DNA of 64,000 bases from Certhia americana (Eukaryota; Chordata; Aves; Passeriformes; Certhiidae): NCBI GenBank assembly GCA_018697195.1, contig CM031870.1:11180849-11244848 (forward strand), given 5' to 3'. A program made the translations under genes and the position numbers. Below are positions 1 through 13,100 of the stretch, piece after piece (positions within the stretch are counted from its first letter, which is position 1; each line of letters opens with the position of its first letter). Under the pieces are notes generated by a model that had not been told where the DNA came from, searched no databases, and saw only the letters and a program-made list of their open reading frames with translations.

Positions 1-3000
1 GTAAATATCTGCAGGGTAAGAGAGAGTTTACTGCTTGCCTTTCCAAAAGTGAGATAACTATATGCCTTTGGAAAATAACCTTCCAGGTGATAGCTGTGAC
101 TAAAAATTTGATGGGGAGAAGGAAAGAGTGTTTACTGTAGCGAGCTTAAAAGGAACATCTATTCAAAAGCAGATCTAGGGGGGAAAAAACAACCTTTTTT
201 CTTGCACTGCTCTTCTTGATTTTAGGCTATCCCTCTGAATATCCAAACTGATGCTAAAAGACACTAATAATTGCTAAGTTGTATTAAATGGCATATTAAT
301 CAAATTAATAATGTCTACCATACTTGAGGCATTTAGGTTCTTCAAAATCACTAGCATCTGCTCCTATTAAAAATGCCAGATGATTTGTAAGTCCAAACTT
401 TTGGTGAAAAACGTTAGCTAACAAGGTGAAATTAAAATTTACATCTTATTCCAGCATAATGAATATAATTAAAAAGAGTGCTAAAATCCTTTGATTAACC
501 CTCATCCCATTTTGCACAGCACTATTATGCAAATTAAACACTGAAATCTTAGTACCAGCAAAAGATTCTAATATAAATTTATTCTAATTTTAAAATTAAG
601 AAAATATAAAAACATGCCACTGGATCTGTGACTGCACCCTTTGTCACTGCTGAGTTAGAAAGCATAACTGGGGGCATATGCCACAGTGAGATAACTCATG
701 TCTTGAGTTACTGAGGGATTAGAGTTTGTTCTTGTTTCTTCTACCAGGCATCATATTATTCCCACAATTATTTTGGTGTATAATTTAATTAGCCTTCCTA
801 CTATAATCAAGCTGTGCTCTGTCATCAGAAATGTTCAAACCCTGCAAAATATGCTTCAGAATTGCTGTGTTCTGGTTTGCTGGGTTTTGTTTCGGTGCTT
901 TCAGCATTCGTGTTATTTTTCCAGTGGTAAAGTCCTAACAAAAGCATTTAAGTTCTGCCTGATCAAACGATGTCTGGTGTGGCTCTGAGCATTTCAAATC
1001 TTTGTCTCAGTTGTCTCAAATCTTTGTCTCTCACCCTGAGAGTCCCTCCTGTGGTCTCCATGAAGACCTTGGCTGAAGACAAAAGCATAGCAGCAGTTCT
1101 GAGCTTTTAGGTTTCTTCTCCTTCTCTATGGATGTTTGGTTTGCAGGACAAGTCCCACGTTCCTGCCTGCAGTTTTTCAGGTGAGTAAGCCTGCTTTCTG
1201 AGCAAAGGGCTAGGACAGCTAACAAGTGTTCAAAATAGGAACTTCTTTAAATTCACAATATCCATGTTGCAGAGAAAACTATCACAGTGCAGGGGCACAG
1301 ATGAGGTAGCACAGGGGTTGTAGTCTATCTCTCAAATACCAGCTGCTGCTTAGAAATATTGTATACAATGCTCCTACCAAATCTACAGAAAGTCATTGAC
1401 CAAACTACTTGTCTGCTTCTCCCCCTCCCATCCAAATTAGAGTAGCTAACTTAATGAAAAATGATTTTTTTTTTCCCTTTTTGTCACTTAGGAGGGTCTG
1501 AACATAAAGCTCTTATCACCAAGCCACAGCTGTAGGAGGAATCCTTTAATCACAGCCTTCCTCCTTGAAGAAGAATATAGATTTATGACTGGACTTTGGT
1601 TACTGAGCGAGAAAGAAATATTGCCAGCAGCCACCATACTACTTCCCATAGGCTGTAAACAGCTTTAATCTGCTTTAGCTGTCATTTTTAAGTCGAGAGA
1701 TATTAGAGTTCAATGTAATTATGTAGTTGTGGGCAGAAGCACAGTTTATTTTCTTTAAACCAAAGTGGCAGAGGTAAATTCGTAGCCTGTGCCTAAACAA
1801 ACAAATCCTCCTCCCTTGCTCTGGCTGCCACCATGGGTGCAGCAGTCCCAGCCCTTTGGTGCTGCTTTGCTCCTCCTTTCCTGGGGGTCCTGGGTCCTCA
1901 TCATGCTGGGATTCATTTGTCTTTCTCTCCCAGACACAAAAAAAAGAAAATAATTTTTGACTAGTACAAAAAAGCTACTGCAAATGCAGTTTTTGTTAGG
2001 GGCACCCCAGGCACATGTTCACCTCTGAGCTCCCAAAAGCACAGACACTAATTTTCTTACTTGCTTCAATGTAACGTATGTCTGTTGCTATAGAGAGCAT
2101 ATTCAAATAGCCTGGTTAGTTATCATTTATTTTTGCTTTTCTGTTTCATAGAGCCTCTCAGAAAAGAAAACTCCTACCTAATTATTGCACACCAATAAAA
2201 GGGTGTTTAGATTTTCCCCCATCTCTAGGGAAAAAAAAAAAAGGCAGCTCCCTTTGATTTTTTTTTTCCCCAGAAAAGACTGCTAAGTTCAAGTCTGGAA
2301 TATGCAGGCTTCAAGTACAGCACTTATTGGAAGAGTTTCCTGTGTTCTAGGAGAATGCTGTAAACACTCAGTTACAGAGTTACCTGATGTTCTGGTTTGC
2401 ATGCAAGGTGAAATTTCTTCAACAGAAAATAAAACCAATTCTCTATCACAGTATCTCCATTGTCAGCCAACAAAATACCTATTTTCCAAATTTTTGAAAC
2501 ATTTAATTCTGTCCTGTCCTCAAGAAATCTTTACAGTCACTTTCTGAAATCTTTATTAGTCACTTACAGTCACTAATATTCTCAAAAGATTCACCAGCAA
2601 AACAGAGTCCTCTGTGCTGAAGTCTAACTTAATTCAGCATATCATCAAAGCACCCAGTTTTACTGGAATCTGACATTTATAAAACTGCAATAAGCACATA
2701 GATATGTTTCCTCACCTTATTCATTAAGTGAATGTAATGAATTTATGAGGACCGCTGTCATTTAAGAATACTTGCCTCTTGGTCTGAGATTCCAGGGAAG
2801 AAAATTCTAAACCATTCTTTCATCTTTATATGATCTAATACTGCTGTCTTTTCATGAGTTAAGACAACAAAGTGCAGATAAATTGCAGTTTTCCTGGACA
2901 TATATTGTTTTATGCATCATATTGCATTTTAAAATTCATAGATTGAGGGATCTATTTGCCATCAGCTACATCCTATTGCCTTTGCAAGGAGCTGCTGTGA

Positions 3001-5759
3001 CTATTATGCAGGATCTGCAGCCTCTCTGGATTTTCATACCAATAATCTCCTCCTGATGGAGTTTGTCCACCCCCCAAATTCTATCAGAAACTGCTTAAAA
3101 TATCTGAGCCTGATCTGTGCTGAATATCATCAGTTCAACAGATTTTAGGTGGTGCACAGACAAGATGTCATGAATTAATACCAGTGTGACCTAAAGAAAA
3201 TAAATTTATTCATTCATTAGCAAAAAGAATGGGAAAAGAAATTAAAGGCAATGTGTGGTTTATTGGACAAATTAAAAGGAGTGATGTGCAAGAGCACCAG
3301 GAGCAGTAATTATCAATTTTGTCTGAAAAGGGAATAAACAGTCCTGCAGGGCTCTTTGCAGCATTATTTTGCCTCTCTGTTCCAGCCAGGCATCAGTCTC
3401 CATGGAATCCAAACAGTTATCCAAGGAAATTATTCCTGCTAAGAGCAGGACTTCTCCTAGCAGCACTAAAGATATGGGTGCTGTGGGCCTATCAGGAAGG
3501 AATGTTGGGCTGAACTGCTAATTTCAGAAGTAGAGTAAGGCACATCTGTGGTAAAAATGAAGAAAGAAAATACAGTGGCATGTACACTTCAAGAGCCCTT
3601 ACTCCTACCCTGCAGCTCCCTTAATTCTTTATTCAAATGTCAACAAAAAAAGGAGAGGTAATTTTAGGTCACTTCAGAGCTTTAAAAAATGAAGATGCAG
3701 AGCAAAGAGGACAGGAAAATGCAGCAGTCTCAAAATGAAAACACTCAGCTTCAAAGATTGAGAAGTCTTCTCAGTAAGGATTAACATTTTCAATTAATAA
3801 CTTTTATGATAAATTGTTGCGATAATTAAATGAGAATAGAGACTGGGTATGTAGCAAATGTTCTGGAGAGTCAGTGGATGCAAATTTCTCCTTTCTTTTC
3901 TCCATCAGCATTCACCAGTCATCCCAGACATTAAAATGAACAATTTTCTTCATAATCCTGTACAAAATAGCACCATGGTCATAAAAAGAAGAGGAAGAAA
4001 AAAAAAAAAAGTAAAAAGCAGTCCTGCAATTTTTATTGAAATAGACAGGGATATTCATTCAAAACTGGCATCTTCTAGTGGGACATACCAAGATAAAGAT
4101 AACCATCAAGAATATCTTTGTTGGATTAATGCTGTAGATAGGGTCACACTGACACTTTTTTATAATAAACTCTATGATTAATACAAGTGCTTGGAAAATG
4201 GTTCTTTTAATGACAGACAGATATATATTGTATGACACAAGTTCTTTCTAAATGCCATATTATTGTCAAAATGCTGAGAGAGAAATTTGGTACTATTAAT
4301 GTTCTCACTCTCTCCTTCTCCCCCACACTGATCAAACACAAGAAGGCTAATCCAGTTGCCTATACTCAAGCAATGAACAATAAAAGGGTGGTCTCTTCAA
4401 AATTCAGTCCTCTTAAGAGGAACCTTTAATTTTACTCATTTTGCACTACAAATAATTAAGGAATATTAGTCACAGGGCTGGCAGTGATCCCCAGAGATCA
4501 CTTAAATCTGTGTCCCTGCTTGCAGGAAGGAAAATCCTTTGTGGTGTTCCCCAAAACATGCGTGTCTATCTGAGCCTTTTAAAGACCCACACACAGGGTC
4601 TCTTGCAGCATCCCCAGCCATGCTACTCCAACATTCCATGGTCAAGGAAAAGCTTTTCCTATCAGTTGAGCTAAGTTTTCATTTCCATAGTTCGAATTTC
4701 TTACTCCATCTGCCACCAGCAAGGAGAACCTGCAGCTTAAACTGCATTATTTTAAACTTACCCAGGGTGACACTTTTGTCAAAAGGTGTGCTTCCAGCAA
4801 CTGGTGACATACCTGAGCTATGGCCCTGCTGATGCCTCCAGCAACTCAACATCTGTCAGCTGAGCTGCTGATCCAGCTGAAAATGAATGGAGAAAACGCA
4901 ACAGGGTAGTTTTGATGCAGATCCATGGCTGCCAGGTAGCAGGAAGCTTGAGGTTTGAAACTCCTGCTGTTGCTGCCACCAAGGGAAACCTCTGTGGAGC
5001 ACCAGCCCAAGATCCCTTCCCATTGAATTTCTACCTAGACAGCTGTTTTCCATCCCAGGTTTAGGCACTTGACGATTCCTGTGTCAGCCAAGTACTTTTC
5101 TCTTGTCTCTGTTTACAAGAGCCGTGTATCTGGAATAGTGCTACATACCTATAACAAAACCATATATCCAAGCATCCTTGATCTCCTGCCATCCAGCACT
5201 GAGGCTCCTCTGAGCTGGTAACATCTGCAAGTTTTATAAACCTCCCCTCTGGCACATCCTCCTGATCACAATTAAAAAATAATAAATAGCATGAGTATTA
5301 CACACAGATAAAATAGTGAGTCAATTAATGCTTCTGTAATTGAGGACACCTGATAAACATTTTAATAAAAAAAGGGAGAGCTGTTGATGCATCACTCAGA
5401 AATTAGGCCTCACTCCTAACTCATAAGCTGAAATATCAGAACAACTGGAAAACAAGCATGGCAAACACAGCAGTCGTGTGTGATAATGAGCCCAGGTTTT
5501 CAAGAGAATTGGTTTTATGGGTTCCTTTTTCAGACTGGCCATGATGGATCTTCAGAGAAGTGCAAAAAGTAGAGCATCTACTCTTATTATCTTACTGCAG
5601 CTGTGGCAGTTAAAAGCCACAGCTTGCAAAGCTAAAAGAAGAACCACCTTTCAAGAGGAGCAAAACAAAAAAACACTTGACAGGAAAGTCCTTCAGGTAT
5701 CTATGGACTAAAGAAAATCAGTTTTCAGGCACTTTTTGAATATCACTGTTTGCTTTCAG
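1..5759. other. Unique-looking AT-rich non-coding sequence
   Basis: I see no gene, RNA or recognisable mobile element here. All reading frames are short. The longest (107 codons at 3858-4181) includes a lysine/arginine run produced by an A-rich tract and has no splice-site or domain support. A 97-codon frame at 4539-4832 is likewise unsupported. The segment from about 4480 to 5260 is somewhat richer in GC than its surroundings, but I recognise nothing in it. Confidence 0.5.
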
Positions 5760-5800
5760 TGGTGATCTCTAAGCTGTTACAACCGCTGTGATTCTGTGAC
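5760..5800 (+). repeat. Possible CR1 LINE 3' tail remnant
   Basis: The text around 5785-5797 (TGTGATTCTGTGAC) resembles the octamer-like repeats that end the sense strand of avian CR1 elements (ATTCTRTG type). The preceding bases (GATCTCTAAG, then a CAACC) are weakly like the conserved CR1 3' end. Only about 40 bases can be compared, so this may be chance. Confidence 0.3.
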
Positions 5801-5930
5801 ACAATATGTTGTGAAGGCCAAAAGCTACAGAAAACCTAAAAAAATTTTCTTCATGTTAACACCAGCAAGACCCTCTTGGTTTCCATGGGGAAGATGGAAA
5901 CAGCAGAGAAAACTGTGAAAGACACTACAC

Positions 5931-6489
5931 TGTGGAGGCCAGTTGGCCCAAGGGAACAGGGCTCAGGTTGGTCCCTTGGAGGGATGAGCCCTAGGCAAGG
6001 GGAATTTCCCCTGGTTAGGGTGAGAAGGCAGTATATCTTTCATTATACCTTAATGTACATGCCACTGCACCCCAGTTCTGCCTCCCCAGTTGGCCCGTTG
6101 GCCTCCCCACCCCTTTATTCCTTATATATGTACTCCCTAGAATGTTCTCCCTTCCCCACTTTCCCACTGGCCCCATTTTGCCACAGTACCCTGTCCTCCT
6201 TCCCCAAACCCCCTATTAACCCCTGAACCCTCCATTAGTTTCTGTCTTTGCCCCTGGACTCCTTCAAGTGCTGGATCTAATAAACCCCCTTGGAACTCCA
6301 AATGGAGACCCTTCCTGCTTCTTTGCTGCCCAGCACGTCGCCAGCTGCCCATCCTGAGTGCTGTGAGTGTGAGCTGTGAGTGAGTTCCAGTGCCACCCAG
6401 CAGTTTCTGTAGGGAGACGCTTTTGGAATGGTCACAGCACTGCTTCCTCTTACCCCACTGCTATCCTGGCTCGTGGCAGGACTGTAACA
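5931..6489 (+). mobile_element. Solo LTR, family B (ERVK-like), plus orientation
   Basis: A 559-bp solo LTR. It begins TGTGGAGGCC and ends GTAACA, so it has canonical TG...CA termini. A perfect 6-bp target duplication CTACAC lies at 5925-5930 and 6490-6495. A 6-bp duplication is usual for alpharetrovirus/ERVK-like elements in birds. Inside are a pyrimidine-rich promoter-like stretch, a TATA-like CTTATATATG at 6121-6130 and a polyadenylation signal AATAAA at 6279-6284, all consistent with plus orientation. It shares its start, the CCCTAGAATGTTCTCCCTT block (near 6136) and the polyadenylation region with the LTR at 25301-25854. There is no internal viral sequence on either side, so it most likely arose by LTR-LTR recombination. 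A 116-codon frame at 5876-6226 crosses the LTR edge and is not a gene. Confidence 0.86.
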
Positions 6490-9472
6490 CTACACAAATT
6501 CATTTCAAGCAAGAACAAAAAAGCTATTAGAAGTGTTAATTGTGACTACCAGAAGTCTGCTTGTGAAAAAGAAATTTGTTAAAAAAAATCAAAAGTAGTT
6601 ATGTAAGTTTTGCTTGAATTTTCTCTTCATGAAAATCTTCCTGATGAGGAATCAGGCAGGTAAAAGAGGGACGGTGAGGGAGATTCTATCCAAACCAACC
6701 ATTGTTATCCAAACCAACCATTGTTATCCAAACAGCAGCGTTAGGAGTGTAGGTTTGCTCCTTCGAATTCAAATACCCAACCACTGGGATCAGCAGTCAC
6801 ACTGTTCCTCCCTTTCCCCCACAACCATTATTTACCCTTTCTTCACACGCTTTATAAAGCAGAATTATTTTTTCTTCTCTAAGCCTTGAGAAATGGGACA
6901 CTAAATTAGATAGACTACTGGCTCATCTGTTAAGGTGTTACTTGTATTTCTCATGGAGACCAGTTCTTGGAGAGTTGAACTCATGAAGTTAAAATTCATT
7001 CCCTGGGGAGAGAACCAATATGAGGCTTCTGTGCCATTTCTCAGCCCTAAAGCTTTTGTGCTGTACAGATATAAGTTTAACCCATTCATATTAGTGAGCA
7101 GCAGCTTCGCGATTTTGTTCAGTCATTAAATAGACTCTAGAGCAGGTTACAAGAAGGAAGAAAAATAACACTTGTTTCACCTACACAAGTTAAAATCCTA
7201 CAGGATGTTTTCTACTAATAGGAATTTTAAAACCAAGTTCAAGCAGGTAATTTGCTGTTCACAGGGGTGCAATGCTACCTCTATCCACTTCTTCATGTAC
7301 CTTTCTCTACCTCAGAGACTGCAAATCAAACACTTCTTGAATATAACAAAATTGTTAAAGTACAGCAGTTTCATTTTAACACCAGAAAAAACACATATTT
7401 ATGATTAGAGCATTATGTGCTAATATAACATTCAACAATTAAAATTACTTGCATCCAAATTTTCTTGCCAGTTAATGGCATCTAAAATAATATTGATAAC
7501 AAATGACGCAGAATATCTTCCCAGAAGTCTAATTCTGATTCATAAAATTGTTTCCTGCACTGGCTTGAGTAATGATACAATATATAATGGGAATAATACA
7601 TCCCAGTTGTTGACAATTTTCTGCAAGTTCTACATTAGAGTTTTCCATAAACTTACACAGAAAGCTCAAGAAAGTAAATTCCATACAAAATTGGTAAGTA
7701 GGTCTAAAAGGGTGTCCAAAACCAGCTGATTTTCCCTGTAGCTCTAACAATACAACAGGGAACACCCAAACAGACCTCAAACATAAGACAAGATTTTCAC
7801 ATTTACAAGGGTTTTCAATAGATTCCAGTCCAAGCACATGCATAGATGGCCCCATTCCAGTGATCACAGTGCTGCAAGGAGTTCTTCCAACCCTGATGGC
7901 AGAAGTGAGGAGCAATCAAAAGAAACTGTCTCTCAAAAAGAAAGGAAGAAATCAGCAAGAACCCAGGTAGTTGCTAATTAGCTCACGTTTTCCCCAAGCT
8001 CCAAGAGCTTTCAGAAGTAAGGATTCAGCTCATTTACATGTGTGAAGGTGAGTATTCACTGATTCCTGCAAGCAGCAGGTGTTGTCGAAACCCAAACACC
8101 AAACCTGCACTTTTTACTGCTCACCAAACTTTGCAATCCCAGGAAGGCTATGGAGTACAGCACACACACCTCTCCAATGGGGTACTTTTTTTTTTTTTTT
8201 TAGTTGCTCTTCATTCTCTCCTCACAGAACTCTTTAGAAGGAGTACAGGAGAGGCTGTAACTCCTTTTCAGAGCCAAGTCATTCCGAGCCTGCTGTGCAT
8301 TGCAAATGCTCTGCGGTTGCCCTCTCCTACTGCACCAATTCTCCCTGGATGCAGTCTCTTTGGCACATTTGGCAGAAATTAGGGTCATCAATAAAACAAG
8401 TCATCACCACAGTGCAGACTTCCTTGATTCACAGCAGGAGGGAATGCTACATCTTAAAGCAAGTGCTGTCATTTCAAATGTCACCTAGTATGTCACCAAA
8501 TGTCACCTTCCTGGATTTTTTTCTGTAATGACAGTTTAAAGCTATATGTGATGTTTGCTGAACTCCCTGGTAGATCATCTGTTATGTTCCATTTCAAAAT
8601 CAGATGCTAGACCTCCCTGACATCTGGCAAGTGATTGCCCTGTTGTTACAGCAGTAAAAAAATGAAAAGAAACCCTACAACACCACCCCACAAACATAAC
8701 ACACACATGCATTCACACACACATGCTCCCCAAGCCTTTACCTTTCAAAAACCTTATAAATCTCTTCTAAACCACACATGAACTTAAAGATCACAGCAGC
8801 ACCTTCACCTTTCACTGCACATCTTCAATTGATTTGTCTACTTGTGGTCTTGAGGGGTCACTTCTTTGAGAAGGTGAGCATTTCTCCAAAACCAGAGTTT
8901 AAAAACTGCATTTTTTTTTAAATGAACATTCCAAGTAGACCTACTAAATACCCAGGCATTAGGACAGGTAGATATCCAAATTCTCTCTTTTTAGACTATA
9001 CAGGTATTTGTAAACTGAAACACATGGAAATGAGTTTTAAGTGCAAACATTTAGTAGAATTAGTACAGGAAAGTTTGCACCACTTGACCACTATTTTTCA
9101 TCAGTTTGCCATCATGGTAAGTTCTATTACATTTTTGAAGTGTTAGCGTTCTTTCAGTTTACCCTAGAACATTCTGAACATCAGTCACGCAGCATCAGTA
9201 ACACCTGGAAGAAGAAAAAAAATAAGAGTAGCTCAGTCACATTCTCACAGGAACTCCAGCAGAATTAAACACTAGATAAAACTCTCAGATCTGTCAAGTG
9301 TCACACCCCAATACCATCCAATTTTTCTGCAGAGTTTTAACTAACACCTGTGCTCTGATAATCCTTAATTTTAGCAATCTGGGCTTCTAAAAGTGATTGA
9401 ATCTCTTACCCACCCATGCAAGTCTTAAACTGATGCAGGGACTTCTTCAATTGTGTTAGTTATTTTTAGGAT
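6490..9472. other. Unique-looking non-coding sequence between LTRs
   Basis: No supported gene. It holds a 19-bp tandem repeat (listed separately), a run of 16 T at 8186-8201 and a CA-rich stretch at about 8687-8727. The longest frame (128 codons, minus strand, 7529-7915) has no recognisable domain and is not supported by splice sites. Confidence 0.5.
6687..6733. repeat. 19-bp tandem repeat, about 2.5 copies
   Basis: The unit TATCCAAACCAACCATTGT is repeated exactly at 6687-6705 and 6706-6724, and its first nine bases follow at 6725-6733. The copies are identical, which suggests a recent local duplication. Confidence 0.9.
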
Positions 9473-10148
9473 TCTCAGGTTGATAAAAAATATTTTTGTG
9501 TGTTTTTCTCTGCCAGCTGTTTTTTCCGTGACCCGAGAATGCAAACAGAGTCTTTTTCTCCCAGCCCAGAGATTCAAGAAAAAGCCGTGAGTCATCTCTT
9601 CTTGTGTTTTCTTCATTGTTTATTATTTCTTATCATTACATTCTTCTCCTGAACTGCAGAGATCTGTGCAGCAGGACACATTCAAGCACTCTCTCCAAAA
9701 CCCCCAAATACCAAATACCCGAATACCACCCACAGAGAGTGGTGTGTACATTTATACTACAATCCACGTCATCAGTATTTATAATACTTCTCCAATACCA
9801 TCACCTTTGGTAGAAAGTTAGCTTCTATTCTAATCCAACTATAATGTGCCACCTCACTGCAGAACATGAAGTAGGTGAGGAAGAAGGAGGAAGCCCAAAA
9901 GCCACGTGGTTCCTTCATCTTGCCTTCACCTGTGTGCCATCCTAAAAACCCCATCTATCTAAAATTCTCACCCTGTGATAAAACTACACACTATTCTACT
10001 ATCTAATACACATTCTTGAAAACTCTGCTTCATTCCAGAGCTTAAAAGCCCTGTTTTCATGAACAAAGGTTAAAAACACTGTTTGTCAGAGATCTTAAAA
10101 TCTCTTAAACATGCAAAGAAATATTTCTTATAATTCCAGACTCCAACA
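9473..10148 (-). mobile_element. Solo LTR, family A (6-bp TSD), minus orientation
   Basis: A 676-bp LTR. On the plus strand it starts TCTCAGGTTG and ends GACTCCAACA, so read on its own strand it starts TGTTGGAGTC and ends CCTGAGA. A perfect 6-bp duplication TAGGAT flanks it at 9467-9472 and 10149-10154. On its own strand it has a TATA-like TATTATAAATA (plus-strand positions about 9778-9790) and AATAAA (complement of 9619-9624), in the expected order. Its first 200 bases align closely with the copy at 33636-34263; the two share a long 5' segment that the 47-49 kb copies lack. The last dinucleotide is GA, not CA, as in the other three copies. No internal viral sequence adjoins it. Confidence 0.87.
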
Positions 10149-13100
10149 TAGGATAGTTTCTAAAATACCTGCAGAAGAAATGGAAAGTTTTATTTATGAC
10201 TCTTCTGGCTTTATTTCCCAATTAGCTCACTGTTCATTAATGCTTGCTTTTTTATTTCCATTTAACTTTCCCTCTTTTCTCTACTCATAAAATGGCTAAC
10301 ACTTGATGCTTCTCCAAAGCTGCCTGTGCCAGGTTTCTGGCCCTGGCCAGTGCAGGGCTCCTGTCTCTCTGCACTGCCCTCAGTGATCAGTGGATCAGTG
10401 TAGCCCATCTGTCTGTCTGCTGACATTGAGCCCCTTAGAGCCTCTGTTTTCCTGTTCTATTTTTGTATCATTCAGCAACATGCGTTTTCCTCTGAGGTCA
10501 CCCTTAAAGGTCCATGTGTCATGTTTTTAATTTCTGCCTTGTCAGGAAAATCTTGCCAGTGAATCTATCAAAGTAATCATCAGGCCTTGATGTAAGAGTG
10601 TGGTTCCCCTCACATTTTTCATTACCAGAAAATTTATTAATATCCTCCTGAGCAAGACTAGATTCAGCTTGATAAAACCGTTATCGGCGATGACACACTA
10701 ACACAGCTCTGAGTGTTCAGCTTGGCAAACGCTGAGAGGTGTCCTTCAACCTCGCCTACCCCTTAATTCCTCAGCAAACTAAAAGATTTTGGATCCTGCA
10801 GCTCTGGAGGCTTTTGGCTTTGTGCCACTTCTGCAAGGATGACCTGGGTCAGCCTCCTCAGACCAGCCTTTGCAGCACATCTGGCTCTCCTTCCCTGATG
10901 CTCTGTCGCTGGTGTGGAATGCACACCCATTAAATGAAATAAAAGCAACCTAAGGATACACACAGAAGCAAAAATCTTGTGTTGGGAGTGTTGTTTAATA
11001 TCAAGAAACTGCAGGCAGTCATTTTACACCTCAGGATGAGCCACTGACACTGCTCTGGATATTTTCTACCCAGGCTCTGATCTGTTCCAGCCACTGCACC
11101 CTGCCCACTCTCCTTCCCTGCCCCAGCCCGCTGCTCCTGTAGCAGCCATTCCTCCTGGACATTCTGTTTGCTGGGAAAAGCATCCTCTCCTGTAGCAGCC
11201 ATTCCTCCTGTACATTCTATTTGCTGGTAAAAGTATCCTAAGGCTGCTCAGGAAGCTCCCTGCTCCATTACAGCCCCAAGTGGGAGCACAGGAGGCCCAC
11301 CCCAGAAGTGGCTGGCTAATGGCTCTCCGGGTGGACATCGGGGGAGGGATGCATTTGTGACATGAGTGGCAGCTGTGCAGACACCAGTTTATGTGATTCA
11401 GCACAGCTATTTCATTAATTGTGTTTCACAGTTCATTTCCTCAGATTACACTCAAAATAAATAAATAAATAAGAGTACAAAGCTGCTGTGTTCTCTGAAC
11501 CATCTACCAAACAAAAAAGAAAGGGAAAAAAGGATCTTATTTTAATTGGCTTCCTACATATTTTTGTGTCTTAGGTGTTTTTTAAACTGTAAAATTAAAA
11601 AAAAATATAGTAGATTGCAGTTATATTCCACTGTCTAATTATCTCTTCACATTTCCACAGAGACTTGGTAACTTAGAGAGAGCCCTGCTATGAGGAAGCA
11701 TGCTCTAACAAAAGTGAAAAGGTAGAGAACTACCTACAAACATGATCTGCTGATTTATATCCTTCTATTTTTGACTTAAATTTAAACCAGAAAAACTGTG
11801 CATGAAATCTTTGGAAATCAACAGCTTTCCTTATAAACAGATCCTTTATGTATCTTCAGAACTATATTTATAATGAAAAATTACAAGAAACAATGAAAAA
11901 TTCAAATGCAGAAATGGAGAAAAATTGCTTTGATTCAAATCAGTAATGTGAGGGCTCTAAGAAAGACAGGCAGCTTGTGTTTGAGCAGGGAATGACAGGT
12001 GACTTGTTCAGCACCACAAAGCCAACCAGAACAGCCAACATTATCTTGAATTTATAAGATTAAATGTCATGGAATACTGTCCTAAAAAATACCGTTTCAT
12101 AAACTAGCAGTTTACACATCAATAATTAAAAAAAAAAAAAAAAATCATCTGTAAGGAGTTTTGATTGAAATTACTGTGGAACCCTGACCTAATTCCTGTG
12201 GTTGTTGCTGGAACCTTGGTCACTCATAGTCAAAAATTAAGCTGAATCAACCTTCTAAAGATCAACATTTCTATAGGTTCTTTTTTTCCAAAAACCTTTT
12301 CTCAGGAAGTTTTTCAGGCTTCTAGAGGAAAAGCTGCACTCAGCAACAGCCTTCAGCCCTTACTGTAGAGCAGTCATGGGGGAATGTAGGTTGAAATCTT
12401 CATTCAAATGTAATCAGAGCATGTTCTAGCTAAAAGCCTAGTAAAGAGAACAACTCTTTGTAAGAAAATGAACATCCCCTCAGAAAACAGCTACTTTTGA
12501 CAGGGAAAATACCTAGTGCTTCTCTTTGCTTGCTTGTAGAAAATATGCAAATACAGAAAGCTTGATTTTTGCAAAAAAAAAAAAAAAAAAAGAAATTGAG
12601 AGTGAACATATTTAGAAAAATATGGGGCAGGGAGTCCAGGCAAATGCTGAGTTATAATCACCAGCCTACTATAAACACCTGCAGTGTGAGAAAGGCTCTC
12701 TCTCCCTCTGTGTTTTAGTGCTGCTGCTAAGCATGAAGCTTTTTTGTGGTTTCATTTTAGTAATCAGGATCTCTCGTACTTCCCGGACAGATGGCCATTC
12801 ACACTTCAGTGCTCACTTAAACACATACGTCAATGATAACAGAACATTTCAGCTCAGAACAGGCCAATGCAATCTTCCAAATTCAAGGCTATCTGTCATT
12901 TTTGTTAGTTATATAAAACCGGAGTCAGAAGAAAGTAGGACTGTTCCTATTTAGAAGGATAGAAAGAAAATGGAAAATTCCACCTGGCTTGGTGTCAACA
13001 TGAAGCTCCAGCAAGGCTATTTAAAATTATTTGAGAAGGTTTGAATGTGTAGCCTCTGCTGATCCATTGGCAATCACTCGTGGGGTTGGTAAGAAATGGG

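Noticed and set aside
3858..4181. 107-codon frame with a basic RRGRKKKK-like run
   Set aside because: The basic run is encoded by an A/G-rich low-complexity tract. Nothing else supports a gene.
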